Origin: Thozetella sp. PMI_491
Taxonomy: Eukaryota > Ascomycota > Sordariomycetes > Chaetosphaeriales > Chaetosphaeriaceae
DNA: 64,000 bases
Reading direction: 5' to 3'
Assembly (NCBI GenBank): GCA_021432635.1
Contig: MU270125.1
Coordinates: forward strand, 81,770 to 145,769
Part shown: in pieces, positions 11,777-22,102 of the stretch
How positions within the stretch are numbered: the first letter of the stretch is position 1
Layout of the letters: every line of letters begins with the position of its first letter
Notes under the pieces: generated by a model
What the model was told of the DNA's origin: nothing
Seen by the model: the letters and a program-made list of their open reading frames with translations, nothing else
Database searches by the model: none
Translations under genes and position numbers: made by a program

Positions 11777-13318
11777 ATGCTAAAGAACGCCGCCAACAAG
11801 ATGCCGTCCAAAGTCCGGCACCTCCTCCAGCACCTACTCTGCTGTCTCGATCCGGACGGGACGCGCATGCCCACGGCAGAGATGGCGAAGCGATTGACCA
11901 ACCTCGACCTGGTAAACAGAGTTGATGGGTGAGTTTCCACGCTGCCCCTTGTTTCCTTTCGTCTCCCGCTCCCCACCTCCTCCTCCCCCGGGTCATCATA
12001 GTCAGCCTTTCTTGGTGTGTATGTTTGTGTGTGTCTGTGTATGTGTTCTCTACCTTTGGTTGGATGGTGGGTGCCGTGTAAGTCCCTCGGCTCACCCGGC
12101 CGGCATCTCCCTACCCTGTCTCAGTCTCCAGGGGGCCCTTTCCCCGAGACAGACGAGCCGCAGCGCCCAATTGTACACCTCCGGCGGCTCTCCACACGTC
12201 CCAGATAACCTCTATGCGGTGTGACATGGCCCGGGGCGGCCACATGCACGCCAGAGGTGCAGGTGATTTGCCCCGTGCCTCCGCCTGGCCCCCGCCTCGA
12301 GGGAACCGCACACCATGTCTCGAACTCACCGCTAACCCGTGCCGTCCCCAGCTTCCCCGATCCGTTAACGGATCCCAACGCCCATTCCCAGTTTATGAAG
12401 TCCGTCTACACCCTCGTGTGGGAGGACGGCGACGGTCTAGTTCCGATTGGGTATGTGACCGAGGAGGTGATCTCCGGGCTGCAGGACACGGCCGTCGAGA
12501 TCCGAGGTGAGATGGTACTCGACCACCAGGCCAGGACACTCAAGCTCTTCCACCAGCCTCCTACAGAGCCTGAGCGGACGGCGCTGGTCGCCAAGCTCAC
12601 TGCCGCGTGGCGCAAGGCAGAGAAGTTCCGCCTCCTCAGGGGATGGCGGAACGAGCCGTGGCCGGTCTACGGCCGCAAGGGGGAGCTCCTGTTCAGCATG
12701 GAGCGGGCCGCCGTCGGGCTCTTTGGTTGTATGCGGTACGGCGTGCACCTGACGGCCTTCGTCCGGCGCACCGACGAGCACAGCAAGTACCCCTTCAGGA
12801 TCTGGGTGCCGGAGCGCTCCCACAAGAAAGCCTCGTTCGCCAGCATGCTAGACAACACGGTCGCCGGCGGTATGATGACAGGTGAGGAGCCGTTCGAGTG
12901 CATCATCCGCGAGGCAGACGAGGAGGCCTCTCTCCCCGAAGCCGTGGTTCGCGGCGGTGCGCAACTCACTGGTACCATCGCGTACGTATACCTCACGGAT
13001 GAGCGGTCAGGCATGGGCAACCTCATCTACCCCGAGGTGCAGTGGATCTACGACCTCGAGCTGCCGGACGACGGTAGTGTGGTCCCGGAGCCCAAGGACG
13101 GCGAGGTCGAGAAGTTCAACCTGCACACGATCGAGGAGATCCAGGAGCAACTAGCGGTGGGTATGTGGAAACCAAACTGCGCAGTCATCATGCTAGACTT
13201 CCTCGTCAGACACGGCGTGTATACGCGGGAGAACGAACCAGACTGGGACGCAATCTTCAGGAAATCGCATCGTATTATGCCATTCCCTGGGCCACACAAG
13301 GCGTACGAGGCCGAGTGA
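11777..13318 (+). CDS. Nudix hydrolase with DUF4743 N-terminal domain (Tnr3-like)
   Basis: Predicted Nudix hydrolase of the fungal group related to the Nudix part of the Tnr3 thiamine-pyrophosphokinase protein; the family is thought to act on oxidised thiamine diphosphates. Exons are 11777-11928 and 12352-13318 (372 residues), joined at NLDLVNRVDG/FPDPLTDP. The N-terminal DUF4743 region runs through LVWEDGDGLVPIGYV. The Nudix box lies about residues 222-244 (GGMMTGEEPFECIIREADEE), with Ser in place of the usual Gly in the EEAGL position. The intron is 423 nt, much longer than others here, and contains a TG-rich stretch; a hidden extra exon is possible but not needed for continuity. The first 35 residues precede the conserved NLDLVN block, so a later ATG (11882) is an alternative start. 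There is no separate pyrophosphokinase domain. Confidence 0.82.
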
Positions 13319-13660
13319 GGAAGGGCGAGTCGAGGTACAAACTCGGGGTATCATCTATCCACATTTTTCTGTCTTTCCCCTTTCTCTCCCACCCCCTTTT
13401 TATCACTGTTCCCTTTTCCCCAAATGCGTCGCGTTCCGGCTGGCCACTTTGTTCCAATTCCATAACGCCGGCGCTGAAGCCTCTCCTGATTTTCTTGTTT
13501 CTTGTGTGTCGTGGAGGCTACCCATCTAGGAGTTTGTTGCATTGGGGGAAGCTGGTGGCCTCGTAGTCTTTCATAACATAGATTTTATACCCTCACTCGT
13601 TACAAGGGTGGCCGGCAACGGACCACCTCTGGCGAGGAAGATAGCCGAAAAAAATTGTAT
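13319..13660. other. Intergenic region between convergent Nudix gene and RPB8
   Basis: A 342-nt gap holding both 3' ends. It is T/C-rich downstream of 13350, and nothing else is seen. Confidence 0.6.
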
Positions 13661-14175
13661 TCATTTCTTGGCCAAGAGATATATGTAGTCGACCCGAAGA
13701 GGCGTGAGTTTCTTGTAGGGGCCATCCAGCGCCATCAGCAGGCCACCAAACGAGGTATATGCCTTGCTGTGAAAATGGTCAGTACGAAGCACACGCAGGA
13801 AATATCACCACCCCATCCCGGGCAAACCCACATGTTTCCGTCCTTCTGGCCTTCATCAAACTTGTAGATCTTGCCGTGGCAGACATAGTCGAACATGTCG
13901 GCGAGCGTTGCCTCGCTCGTGCCAGCCTTGGCGACGTCGCGCCAGCCCTTCTCGTCATCCTTAGAGCCGTCAAGAGCCAGCGAAGTCGCGAGGACGATAT
14001 GGATGGTATCCCCAACTCGGCACGGGAACAGCTCGTTGTTGATGTCGAGGTCCATCTTGGTCAGGCCGTCGAGCGATGTGCAGAATATGCGGTCGACGAA
14101 ATCGTACTTGGGGTCGCTGAGCCGCTCCACCTTGAAGCTGTCCTCGAACAGCTGCGCATCTGAAGCGAAAGACAT
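13661..14175 (-). CDS. RPB8: RNA polymerases I/II/III common subunit RPB8 (RPABC3)
   Basis: Small OB-fold subunit shared by all three nuclear RNA polymerases. Exons on the minus strand are 14175-13832 and 13766-13661, with a 65-nt GT-AG intron, giving 149 residues against about 146 in yeast. Family blocks visible are DAQLFEDSFKV, KMDLDINNELFPCRVGDTIHIVLATSL, DMFDYVCHGKIYKF and, after the splice, AYTSFGGLLMALDGPYKKLTPLRVDYIYLLAKK at the C terminus. Without splicing the frame runs into an unrelated tail that lacks the conserved end, so the intron is well supported. It is divergent from ELP4 across 361 nt and convergent with the Nudix gene. Confidence 0.95.
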
Positions 14176-14536
14176 GATCTCGTCGGGACTGAGGGTTTGG
14201 GGCTGTGACGAAGTAAGGGTTTGCGGCGCAATATGTTCCTGTGAGCTTGGGTATCGCGTTAGACCTGGAGCTGTCGACGAAAATTACAGAAGCGGGATGC
14301 CATGGAGGGGCTCAACAGTCTGGGGGTTAGGGTTTTACCCGGGCACTGGCTAGGCAGGCACAGACAGCACCGGGCAAGCTGCACCAACCCGCGGAAGCAA
14401 CAAGGAATTGTGTGTCCCGAGAGTTCGTTTTCTGCAACGACTATTGGTACAGAATAAGTATTGGCTGCTGGCACCCTGGAGGGCATTTATCCTGCCTCCG
14501 TCTTCCACTTTGCTGTGATTTCTTCTGAACTACACA
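14176..14536. other. Short divergent promoter RPB8/ELP4
   Basis: 361 nt shared by two divergently transcribed housekeeping genes. No clear TATA box on either strand, as is usual for such promoters. Confidence 0.55.
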
Positions 14537-15685
14537 ATGTCCTTCAGAAAGAGGAATACAGTTCTCTCAGCTGCTCAGCCGAGCCAAACAGCTAGTTCTA
14601 CTCGCAACGAGAAACAGCTTCCCGCCGGTCTCCGGCCATCACCCCTGGACGGCCGGCTTACAACCTCAACTGGCACCTCCTCTCTTGACCACCTTTTAGC
14701 TGGCCACATCGGACTTCCCTTGGGAACTTGCCTCCTAGTCGAGGAACAAGGGACCACGGACTTTGCGGGGGTCCTCCTCCGGTACTACGCGGCCGAGGGG
14801 CTAGTCCAAGGCCACCAGGTGCACGCCGTCGGGGTCAACCAGAACTGGAGGCACGATCTTCCCGGTGTAGCGGATGACGATGGCAAGCACAGAACGGCTA
14901 AGCAAGGTGTCGCTCCCGATGAGAAGATGAAGATTGCTTGGAGATATGAAGCTCTCGGAAACGCCTCCAATTCCGCACCTGCCACACGAGCAGAGGCAGA
15001 TCCAGCGTCACCGTTTTCCCACACATTCGACCTCACTAAACGCCTACATTCGACCGCCTGCAAAGGGACGCTTCACCCTGTCCCTATGGAGCCGATATCA
15101 TTCGGCCGGCAAATACCCAAGTCTCAGACCCCCTTGAAGAGTGTCATCACGGCTCTCGAGACCAAGCTGGCCGCCTCGGGCCCGAATGTGGTTCATCGCC
15201 TAGCTGTGCCGAGCCTGCTCTTGCCGAGCCTCTACCCGCCGGGATGCTCCCACCCCAGCGAGGTACTACAGTTCCTTCATGCGCTGAGAGCCTTGCTCCG
15301 CCAATATAGCACTCAGCTCACCGCGCTCATCACGCTCCCTACCTCGCTCTTCCCACGAAGCGCCGGTCTTACACGGTGGATGGAGCTTCTCTGCGATGGT
15401 GTTGTTGAGCTGATTCCCATGCCGTCGCAGCCCGGAGTTCCGGACAAGCCAGACTCGAAGAACTCAGACAATTCCCAGGGCCTCCTCCGTGTGCATAGCC
15501 TCCCAGTATATCACGAGAAGGGCGGCGGCGGGGCCGAAAATACATACTTTCGCGAGGACCTCACTTTCAGCTTGAGCAGCTCGCGGGGTCTCGTCATCAA
15601 GCCATACAGCCTGCCACCGTTGGGAGACGAAAGTCAAAAAGAAAAACAATCGGCTGGCGCTGCGAAGGATGGAATCGATTTTTGA
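14537..15685 (+). CDS. ELP4: Elongator complex subunit ELP4
   Basis: Subunit of the Elp4-5-6 RecA-like hexameric ring of Elongator, needed for 5-carbamoylmethyl modification of wobble uridine 34 in tRNAs. The single open frame gives 382 residues. The N-terminal MSFRKRNT and the TSTGTSSLDHLLAGHIGLPLGTCLLVEEQGTTDFAGVLLRYYAAEGL region match the PAXNEB/Elp4 family, with the RecA-like core start and no true Walker A. Later blocks include WRYEALGN, PFSHTFDLTKRL and a C-terminal FSLSSSRGLVIKPYSLPP. The insert around residues 105-130 is Asp/Lys-rich and variable. The next gene, SEN34, is on the same strand 442 nt on and is also a tRNA-maturation factor. Confidence 0.9.
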   Translation: MSFRKRNTVLSAAQPSQTASSTRNEKQLPAGLRPSPLDGRLTTSTGTSSLDHLLAGHIGLPLGTCLLVEEQGTTDFAGVLLRYYAAEGLVQGHQVHAVGVNQNWRHDLPGVADDDGKHRTAKQGVAPDEKMKIAWRYEALGNASNSAPATRAEADPASPFSHTFDLTKRLHSTACKGTLHPVPMEPISFGRQIPKSQTPLKSVITALETKLAASGPNVVHRLAVPSLLLPSLYPPGCSHPSEVLQFLHALRALLRQYSTQLTALITLPTSLFPRSAGLTRWMELLCDGVVELIPMPSQPGVPDKPDSKNSDNSQGLLRVHSLPVYHEKGGGGAENTYFREDLTFSLSSSRGLVIKPYSLPPLGDESQKEKQSAGAAKDGIDF

Positions 15686-16127
15686 GAAGGCATCCTAACC
15701 TCAGCACGGCTTTGAACTCTCCCATGTGCATTCCCTATCTGTACCGCCTCTGCGTTGGGCCAGGGTTATGAACGAGTTAAGGTTAGTGGGGCTTCAAAGA
15801 GGCACACCGCCTGAGCCATTCTGCCGGTTTCCACTATGAAAAAGTTCTATTTGGGCCTTGACTCAACCACCTCTTCCCAATTCCTCACACTTTTTTAACT
15901 CGTCACTGGTGGAAAGGTATGCAACCCCCCTTCCTTATACTCAGCCTCTCTCCCCTTTCTACAAGAGATCCGATGATTATAAACCATTTCATCAATCTGT
16001 CAATCCCCTGATACACAGTGATGACTCGAAATCGTTACACAGTCTATGAGAATCTCCTCAACATTCATTTTATGAGTAGCTAAACAATGCAACTGGGCTT
16101 TGGCTAATGACCTAATAGGTACCTAGA
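15686..16127. other. ELP4-SEN34 intergenic region
   Basis: 442 nt between two same-strand genes. A CTAAT/TAG-rich stretch just before the SEN34 ATG resembles the 3' end of an intron, so a 5' UTR intron is possible. No gene seen. Confidence 0.45.
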
Positions 16128-17093
16128 ATGGACTCGTCTACGTCTGATCGGCCGCCCGTTCGGCTCTCCAAAATCGCCGGCCGATACTTGGTCTTTGACC
16201 TAGACGACGTGATGTACCTACGGCGCAGTCATAATATCTGCGCCGTTTTCACCGGGACCATCCCTCAGGCGCCTTCGCAGAATGTGTTCTTGAGCCTTCC
16301 CATCGAGCTCTACGCAGAAGAGGCTCGCTTTCTAGTCGACAAGAAGGCGGCTTATGTTGCGGATGACCCCGTAGCCCAGCTCTCGCAGCTGAAAACAGTG
16401 GACGAGACGGCACGCAAAGCCTACATCCAGTCACTAAGGACGCAGCGCAAGAATGCCAGCCAGATCATAGAACAGGAGCAGCAGGAGAGGCTCGCCAAGG
16501 GCAAGGAGATCCAGAAGCGTAAGGGAGGCAAGAGGGCGTCTCAGCAGAAGTCAGACTCGCCTCAGCCGAGCGAATCGACTTGCTCTGGCACGGGCGCTTT
16601 GTCCGAAGCCCCCTCCATGGCTGGTGATGAGTCTCTGTTCGACGGCTCGTCTGCTCAAAAGCAGGTCGTAAATCCGCCTCTACGGCATACCGTGCAGTCC
16701 ATTACCCCGAACACGAGCGCGGCTTTCATTAATCCAGCGACCAACCAAGTGGAAATCGCGGTCCCAAAATCTTATCCACTATATGCCCACCTCCATTCTA
16801 AAGGCTTCTTCGTCACGCCCGGCCTCCGATTTGGAGCCGACTACAGCGTGTATCCAGGTGATCCCTTTCGCTACCATGCGCACTTTATGGCCAATAGTTA
16901 TGGCTGGGACGAAGGGATACCGATGCTAGACCTGATCGCTTGTGGACGACTAGGGACGAGCGTGAAGAAGAGCTTCCTGTTTGGAGGGCAGGCACCGTCT
17001 AAAGGCCAGAGCGACGAAGGCGGTGGCGCGGATGTGAAGGCGACGCCTGAGGGCGATGTCCGTGCATTCTGCATCGAATGGGCAGGCATGTGA
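16128..17093 (+). CDS. SEN34: tRNA-splicing endonuclease catalytic subunit SEN34
   Basis: Catalytic subunit that cuts the 3' splice site of pre-tRNAs within the Sen2/15/34/54 complex. A single exon gives 321 residues. The N-terminal domain includes LVFDLDDVMYLRRSHNICAVFTG and FLSLPIELYAEEARFL, followed by a charged, Ser-rich linker (about 100-185). The C-terminal endonuclease fold carries the expected catalytic triad by alignment to human SEN34: Tyr242 in YPGDP, His250 in RYHAHF and Lys281 in TSVKKSF. The ATG at 16128 is the first in frame. The gene is convergent with the membrane RING gene downstream. Confidence 0.93.
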   Translation: MDSSTSDRPPVRLSKIAGRYLVFDLDDVMYLRRSHNICAVFTGTIPQAPSQNVFLSLPIELYAEEARFLVDKKAAYVADDPVAQLSQLKTVDETARKAYIQSLRTQRKNASQIIEQEQQERLAKGKEIQKRKGGKRASQQKSDSPQPSESTCSGTGALSEAPSMAGDESLFDGSSAQKQVVNPPLRHTVQSITPNTSAAFINPATNQVEIAVPKSYPLYAHLHSKGFFVTPGLRFGADYSVYPGDPFRYHAHFMANSYGWDEGIPMLDLIACGRLGTSVKKSFLFGGQAPSKGQSDEGGGADVKATPEGDVRAFCIEWAGM

Positions 17094-17471
17094 TCGCTGG
17101 CGACGACGATATGAATTATGTACCTAGTGATACCCCTTCATGTATATGTCCTCTCTGGTTGAGGATGGAATACTACAAATAAATACAGTTTCTGGTGCCT
17201 ATGGCCGTCCGCATCTTGGAGACCTTTCGGTCACGATGGGTCTTGGCGGGAAAAATAAGCGTGGTAAACAGGCCACTTCCCCGGATCACCCTCGCCGAAA
17301 TACCATGTGCTGTAAACAAGCACATAAACAAGCACACGCCCTCACATCGTCCCGAGGTAAAGGTGCACCTGTAGCATAGACAACCGACATGAGAAAACGC
17401 CATGCAACCCGCTCCCAGATAAGATCAATGAAATAGCACGTCGCTGATGCCTGAGCGGCACGTAACAAAGG
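17094..17471. other. Intergenic region between convergent SEN34 and the RING gene
   Basis: 378 nt carrying the 3' regions of two convergent genes. No gene-like features. Confidence 0.6.
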
Positions 17472-20400
17472 CTAAGGCACGTAGATGCGGCTGAAGCTGA
17501 TCACTTCCCGCCGGCAGCAGACGCACTTATCGAAGTTGTTCATGGCTAGTGACACCCGACAGTCATCACACAAGCTCAAGCACCGGCACGGCCACACGAT
17601 GATGGTCCGCGGGGCGCTCTGGCACACGACGCACTGAGGGCCGTCGGGGCCGAGACCGGCTGCTCCGGTGGCCCACGTGCCAGCGCCTTCGGTCACGCCG
17701 GCCTCCCCTGCCCCGGAGGCAGCACGGGCGGCCGCGCTGCTTCGACGCGACAGAAGGATCTGCTCAAGCCGGCGGGTTTCCTCTTCGGGACCCATAGCGT
17801 CGGAGCTGAGGCTGAAGCGGCCCGCGTGTGAGAGTAACACCTGTGCGCGCTGCCGTTGCTCGTGCTGGCGGAATCGGGAGCGAGTCATGATGCCGTCGCT
17901 GTTGAGGTGGGCAGCGAGGGCACGCGCATCCTCGCGGTCTTCTGGGCTAGCAGGATGCAACAGGCGGGCTAGGTCGGCCATATCCATAGGAGAATCATGC
18001 AGTGGCGTAGACTCGCGTGTGAGGGCGGAAAAGGGGTTCGGAGCGCCGGAGGTGAAGGGATTGGGGTGGGGATGATCCTGAGTAGGTGTCCGTTGGCCAT
18101 CGTCCAGTGAAGCGTCCTCGGGGTCGGACTCCCAACCGGCCTCGCTGTCGTGGGTTTCGGTAGTGGAGATAATGCTTGTGGTGTCCCAGTCCGGATCATA
18201 CGCTTCATCTTCGGGGTCCTCATTCGCGGGAGGGACATAGTCGCCACTGTTGTCTGCGGTGCCCCACCAGCCGCCTTTGAGCCACCAGGTGTAGAGTCTC
18301 GAATCCAATTCGTTCTCGTTGATGGGTGCCTCTCCGGTGAGGCGGTCCCCCGGTTCTCCTGGCCTGCTGTTGCGGAGGCGGCGGCGGAGCTCTACCTCGA
18401 CGTCAACCCTGTCGGTACGGGGAATGATAAAATTGTAGGACCCGGGGCCGGGAGACATCCATTCCGCGGTTGCGGGACCTCGTTCCTGCTGGTTCGACCT
18501 CCGACTGTTCGGAGAGTCCACCTTGGGCCGCTGTGCAAGCCACACGAGCCAGCGTGGCGAGTTCCGAATTCCCACGAACGAGAGAACTTTCACGACCATC
18601 AGTGCCCAAGCTGTCAGCATGAGCCTGTTGATATGCATGATGTACTCTAGTGCCATGAGCCAGCGGCCGCTCCTTTCCGCCGCACCCACTCCATCTCGTA
18701 TTCTCTTGTTGCCGCCGGGTTTTGCGATCTTCTGTACCGCTTTCTCCCGCGCGTATCCACTCGTAGCATGCATCTGTCCGTCCTTGATAGGAACAAGTCC
18801 AATGGTGCCGACCGAGTCAAAACGAGAGCCCGGGATGCCTCCTCCAATCCACTGCATGCGGAGCTCCTCGATCTCGCGGAACCTCTCATCCTCCAGCCAC
18901 GTGTACCTCTTGAGGTTCACTCGGCGGTCCTCGTTGAGATAGACCGCCTCGCTCGCCATCGTGATGGCCCCAAAGCCTGCACGGAGCAGCGCGGTGTAAA
19001 AGTCCATGTCCATCCGTATTCTGATGTCGGACAAGGAGACGTTGGCCTGCATGTTGTTGTGGGCGTGGGCCAAGCGCTGCATCAACGTCATGTGCTGGAT
19101 CTCGGTGTTCTCCGGGGTCGCGAGTGCGGAGAGGAGAAGGGCCAGGCAGTAAATAAAACAGCAGACAAAGATGCCGGCAAGGACAAGAACGTGTGGTATA
19201 AACCCGATGATGCAGACAGTGGGATACCGTAGGAGGCCTTGGGCGGATGCATCATCTATCGAAAAAGTAAAGGCACTCCATACGATGCTGCCCATGAAGC
19301 TGAGGCCCCAAAGCCCGGTGTTGACGAGGCGGAACTTGGACTGCAGGTTGAACAAGCCAAGAAGGTGGCTCGTAATATGGCTCATGGAGGACAGGAAGGC
19401 GACCAAAAGGACCTCAGCGGGCGTATTGACCCGCTTCATGATCATCGCGCGGGTGATGGCGATGTTGGACCCGAGAGTCCCTGATGCAGTCGAGTTCGAG
19501 CCGTTGGCGAAGAGCCCCCAGCCTAGTTGATTGCTGATGGCGGCGTCGGCTTCGGCAAATGCCAGAGAGTGCTCGAAGAGTGTCATGCCCGTCTCGGCTG
19601 ATACCGGCCGTCCCTGAACGGTGCAAGAGACCACCTCGACGAACTGGCTCAAGCAGAATGTTCCGAATAGAGGCCAGAGCCGCGATAGCGATCCTCGCAA
19701 CTCAGGCTGCTCCTGGTCGTCCCACGGCACCATCCGGACGGACTCGCACGACTCCTTGTCGGTGGCACCAAAGAGTATGGTGGAGCTAAGGCCGTGGAGG
19801 AAACTGTTCGTTTGGGTGAACATTAGGTCGGAGCTTTTGCTGGCATTCCCCCACCGCAACTCGCCGAAGTCCGGCGAGGTTTGGCATTGTATCGACTGAA
19901 GAAGTCTCCTGGCATGGAGGATGAGCAGAACGAGGGGCATGATTCGGAGGGCGAGACGGATAGGCCAACGAAGCCGGAGCCTCCTCCGGGTGGCGGCGAA
20001 GATGTGGGTGCGGTTGAAGACGACGGCCATGGCGATGCAGACCAGCGCCCACTTGCTGGTCGCATAGCTGAAGACGCTGCCCAGGCCCTTGGCTCCCTCC
20101 AGTGAAAACCGTGCGACAAAGGCATTCGGGTCCTGCTCGGCAGCGAGCACATCGGCGACGGCGGGAGTGGATTCGGCGAGGAAAGATCCGGTCATTCCGG
20201 TGCCGGTGGTGGTCGCGTGGAAGACTCCGGCATCGGTGGATTCGGGAATGACGCGCTGGCCGAAGCCGTCGATGGCGTCCGGGAAGGATATAAAAGAGCC
20301 CAGCTTGCCCAACTTCATGACCATACGAGGTCCGGCCCAGACGAGGTCCTCAAACGAGGGTGCCAGCTTGGACATGTTGACGGCATAGCCGAGGTGCTGC

Positions 20401-20486
20401 GCCGTCCAGAGTGTGAAGTTGTGCCAGCTCGAGTTCGCAAACGCAGGCGGCGCCGAGGCCATCGCCGCGGCGATCGGAGGTTCCAT
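17472..20486 (-). CDS. ASI3: Large multi-pass membrane RING E3 ligase, Asi3-like
   Basis: A 1,004-residue single-exon protein resembling the Asi1/Asi3 RING proteins, which in yeast work at the inner nuclear membrane in quality control and amino-acid signalling; the symbol is by similarity only. Roughly five to six hydrophobic segments lie between residues 140 and 460. A long hydrophilic region rich in Asp, Ser and Pro follows (about 650-900). The C-terminal RING is compact: C952-x2-C955, C967-x-C969, C973-x2-C976 and C988-x-C990/C991. The usual His position is taken by Cys (WPCRCLSLCDDC). The start ATG at 20486 is the first in frame. It is divergent from the U1A/U2B'' gene by 730 nt. The membrane location is inferred from the hydrophobic segments. 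Confidence 0.82.
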   Translation of the reverse strand: MEPPIAAAMASAPPAFANSSWHNFTLWTAQHLGYAVNMSKLAPSFEDLVWAGPRMVMKLGKLGSFISFPDAIDGFGQRVIPESTDAGVFHATTTGTGMTGSFLAESTPAVADVLAAEQDPNAFVARFSLEGAKGLGSVFSYATSKWALVCIAMAVVFNRTHIFAATRRRLRLRWPIRLALRIMPLVLLILHARRLLQSIQCQTSPDFGELRWGNASKSSDLMFTQTNSFLHGLSSTILFGATDKESCESVRMVPWDDQEQPELRGSLSRLWPLFGTFCLSQFVEVVSCTVQGRPVSAETGMTLFEHSLAFAEADAAISNQLGWGLFANGSNSTASGTLGSNIAITRAMIMKRVNTPAEVLLVAFLSSMSHITSHLLGLFNLQSKFRLVNTGLWGLSFMGSIVWSAFTFSIDDASAQGLLRYPTVCIIGFIPHVLVLAGIFVCCFIYCLALLLSALATPENTEIQHMTLMQRLAHAHNNMQANVSLSDIRIRMDMDFYTALLRAGFGAITMASEAVYLNEDRRVNLKRYTWLEDERFREIEELRMQWIGGGIPGSRFDSVGTIGLVPIKDGQMHATSGYAREKAVQKIAKPGGNKRIRDGVGAAERSGRWLMALEYIMHINRLMLTAWALMVVKVLSFVGIRNSPRWLVWLAQRPKVDSPNSRRSNQQERGPATAEWMSPGPGSYNFIIPRTDRVDVEVELRRRLRNSRPGEPGDRLTGEAPINENELDSRLYTWWLKGGWWGTADNSGDYVPPANEDPEDEAYDPDWDTTSIISTTETHDSEAGWESDPEDASLDDGQRTPTQDHPHPNPFTSGAPNPFSALTRESTPLHDSPMDMADLARLLHPASPEDREDARALAAHLNSDGIMTRSRFRQHEQRQRAQVLLSHAGRFSLSSDAMGPEEETRRLEQILLSRRSSAAARAASGAGEAGVTEGAGTWATGAAGLGPDGPQCVVCQSAPRTIIVWPCRCLSLCDDCRVSLAMNNFDKCVCCRREVISFSRIYVP

Positions 20487-21216
20487 GGTGGCGTCCCGGT
20501 GCTACGGGGGCCGCTCCTGTTCGGAAGTTCGGGAGAGGATGGGGAGGGGAAGATGATGGACCACCGGGCAGCGACACCCGTTCGGTCCTTGGGTGGCGCG
20601 GGTCACGCTTCGGAACAGCTCATTTGCCTGTCGGATGCGTCGATCGTAGTCGGGACGAGGGTTGCTGGTTCCAGCACGGCAGGCCAACCGGAGCGCTCGT
20701 GAGAAAGAAAGAGAAGGAATGGACGTGCAAGAAATCGCGTTGGTGTCGTGTCGAACAACAGAGTAAAGGCAGGCCGGCTTATCGGGATCTGACGAGGCCC
20801 CAGTCTCATTGGGGGGAGACGCTTGATTCCGGGGCTGGCACGCGGGTGAACACGACGGTGGGGCAGCTACGTATTGATTCCCCGCATTACTCTGTCACCC
20901 CTGAATTCCGACGGCCCAGAACGACTACGTAGTAATCGCACTGTATGCTGCAAGCCGTTCTAGAACGGCGGGTTGCTAGCGTTACCGCTCCACAAGCCAA
21001 CTCTATAGCCAGGCGCCTGGGGCACACTAGCCCACAAAATACCGTGCGAAGACTTGTTGTTCAATACTGTATCTAACCCTTTACCTCCGGATCCGGTAGC
21101 AAACCTGCAAGGCCTCGCAGCTTGCGTCTCGGCAACAAAAATCTGCTCCAGATCGCATCGCAAACGCAAGAGACGCCCAGCTCCTTGCGTATACAGACCA
21201 GACCAGCCAAGCCAAG
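20487..21216. other. Divergent promoter region of RING gene and RRM gene
   Basis: 730 nt between two divergent starts. No gene is recognised; the frame extending upstream of 20486 lacks family features. Confidence 0.55.
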
Positions 21217-22102
21217 ATGGCTTCGCCGCCCATTGCCACGTACGTGTCATTGCACTCCGACACGTACCAGCGCATTGTGCAAGGTACCCTCGCCTGAGCT
21301 CGTTCCCGCTAACCGCGCGTCGGCATCAGTGTCTATGTTCGCAACCTCGAGGAGCGCATCAAGCCCGAAGCTCTCAAGGAAGCCCTCGAGGCCGTCTTTT
21401 CCGAGTTCGGAAATGTCATCGAAATCGTCGCGAAAACGAACCTGAAGGCCAAGGGCCAGGCGTTCGTGGTGTTCGACAACCCAGAGGCGGCCAAAGCCGC
21501 CATCGAGGACGCTCAAGGTTTCGAGCTCTTCGACCGGCCCATGCACCTAGCGATGGCGCGCACCCGCAGCGATGCCACTGTCAAGATGTCAGGCAACGAG
21601 GAGGAGTTCAGCGCGCACAAGCGGAGGAGGGAGGCGGAGCGAGGTATGCGTGCCCTGGAGATTTGGTACGGCTATTGGAGGAACGACGTGGCTAACGCTG
21701 TCGATAGATAAGAAGAAGGCTCTAGAGTCGGCTGAAGAGCAGAAGCGCAAGCGTCCTCTCGCCGGCGCTCCCGCGGATCCCCGCGCGCCCAAGGCTGCTC
21801 GTGGCGCGGGCCTCAAGCCTACAGGACCCGGCCCTGCTGCTGTGGTGCCAGACGAGTACCTCCCACCCAACAGGATCCTCTTCGTCCAGAACCTCCCCGA
21901 CGACTACGACGTCGAAGCGCTCACGGGTATTTTCGGCCGCTTCGAGGGCTTCCGCGAGGTTCGTATGGTACCTGGGCGCAAGGGTATTGCCTTCGTAGAG
22001 TACGAGGCCGAGCCCGGCGCCATTACGGCCAAGGAGAATACAGCTGGCATGTCGCTGAAGAATGGGGAGAAGACGATGAAGGTGACGTACCAGCGGCAGT
22101 AG
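21217..22102 (+). CDS. U1A/U2B''-type spliceosomal RNA-binding protein (two RRMs)
   Basis: Two-RRM protein of the U1A/U2B''/SNF group, expected to bind U1 or U2 snRNA stem-loops in snRNPs. Exons are 21217-21239, 21330-21643 and 21708-22102, giving 243 residues. The first exon is only 23 nt (MASPPIA plus two bases of Thr). RRM1 carries RNP2 VYVRNL and RNP1 KGQAFVVF. A basic, Ala/Pro-rich linker with AHKRRREAERDKKKALE follows. RRM2 carries RNP2 ILFVQNLP and RNP1 KGIAFVEY and ends with KNGEKTMKVTYQRQ at the stop. The extended linker and second RRM fit U1A/U2B'' rather than the single-RRM yeast Msl1. The sequence alone does not say whether it serves U1, U2 or both. Confidence 0.9.
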
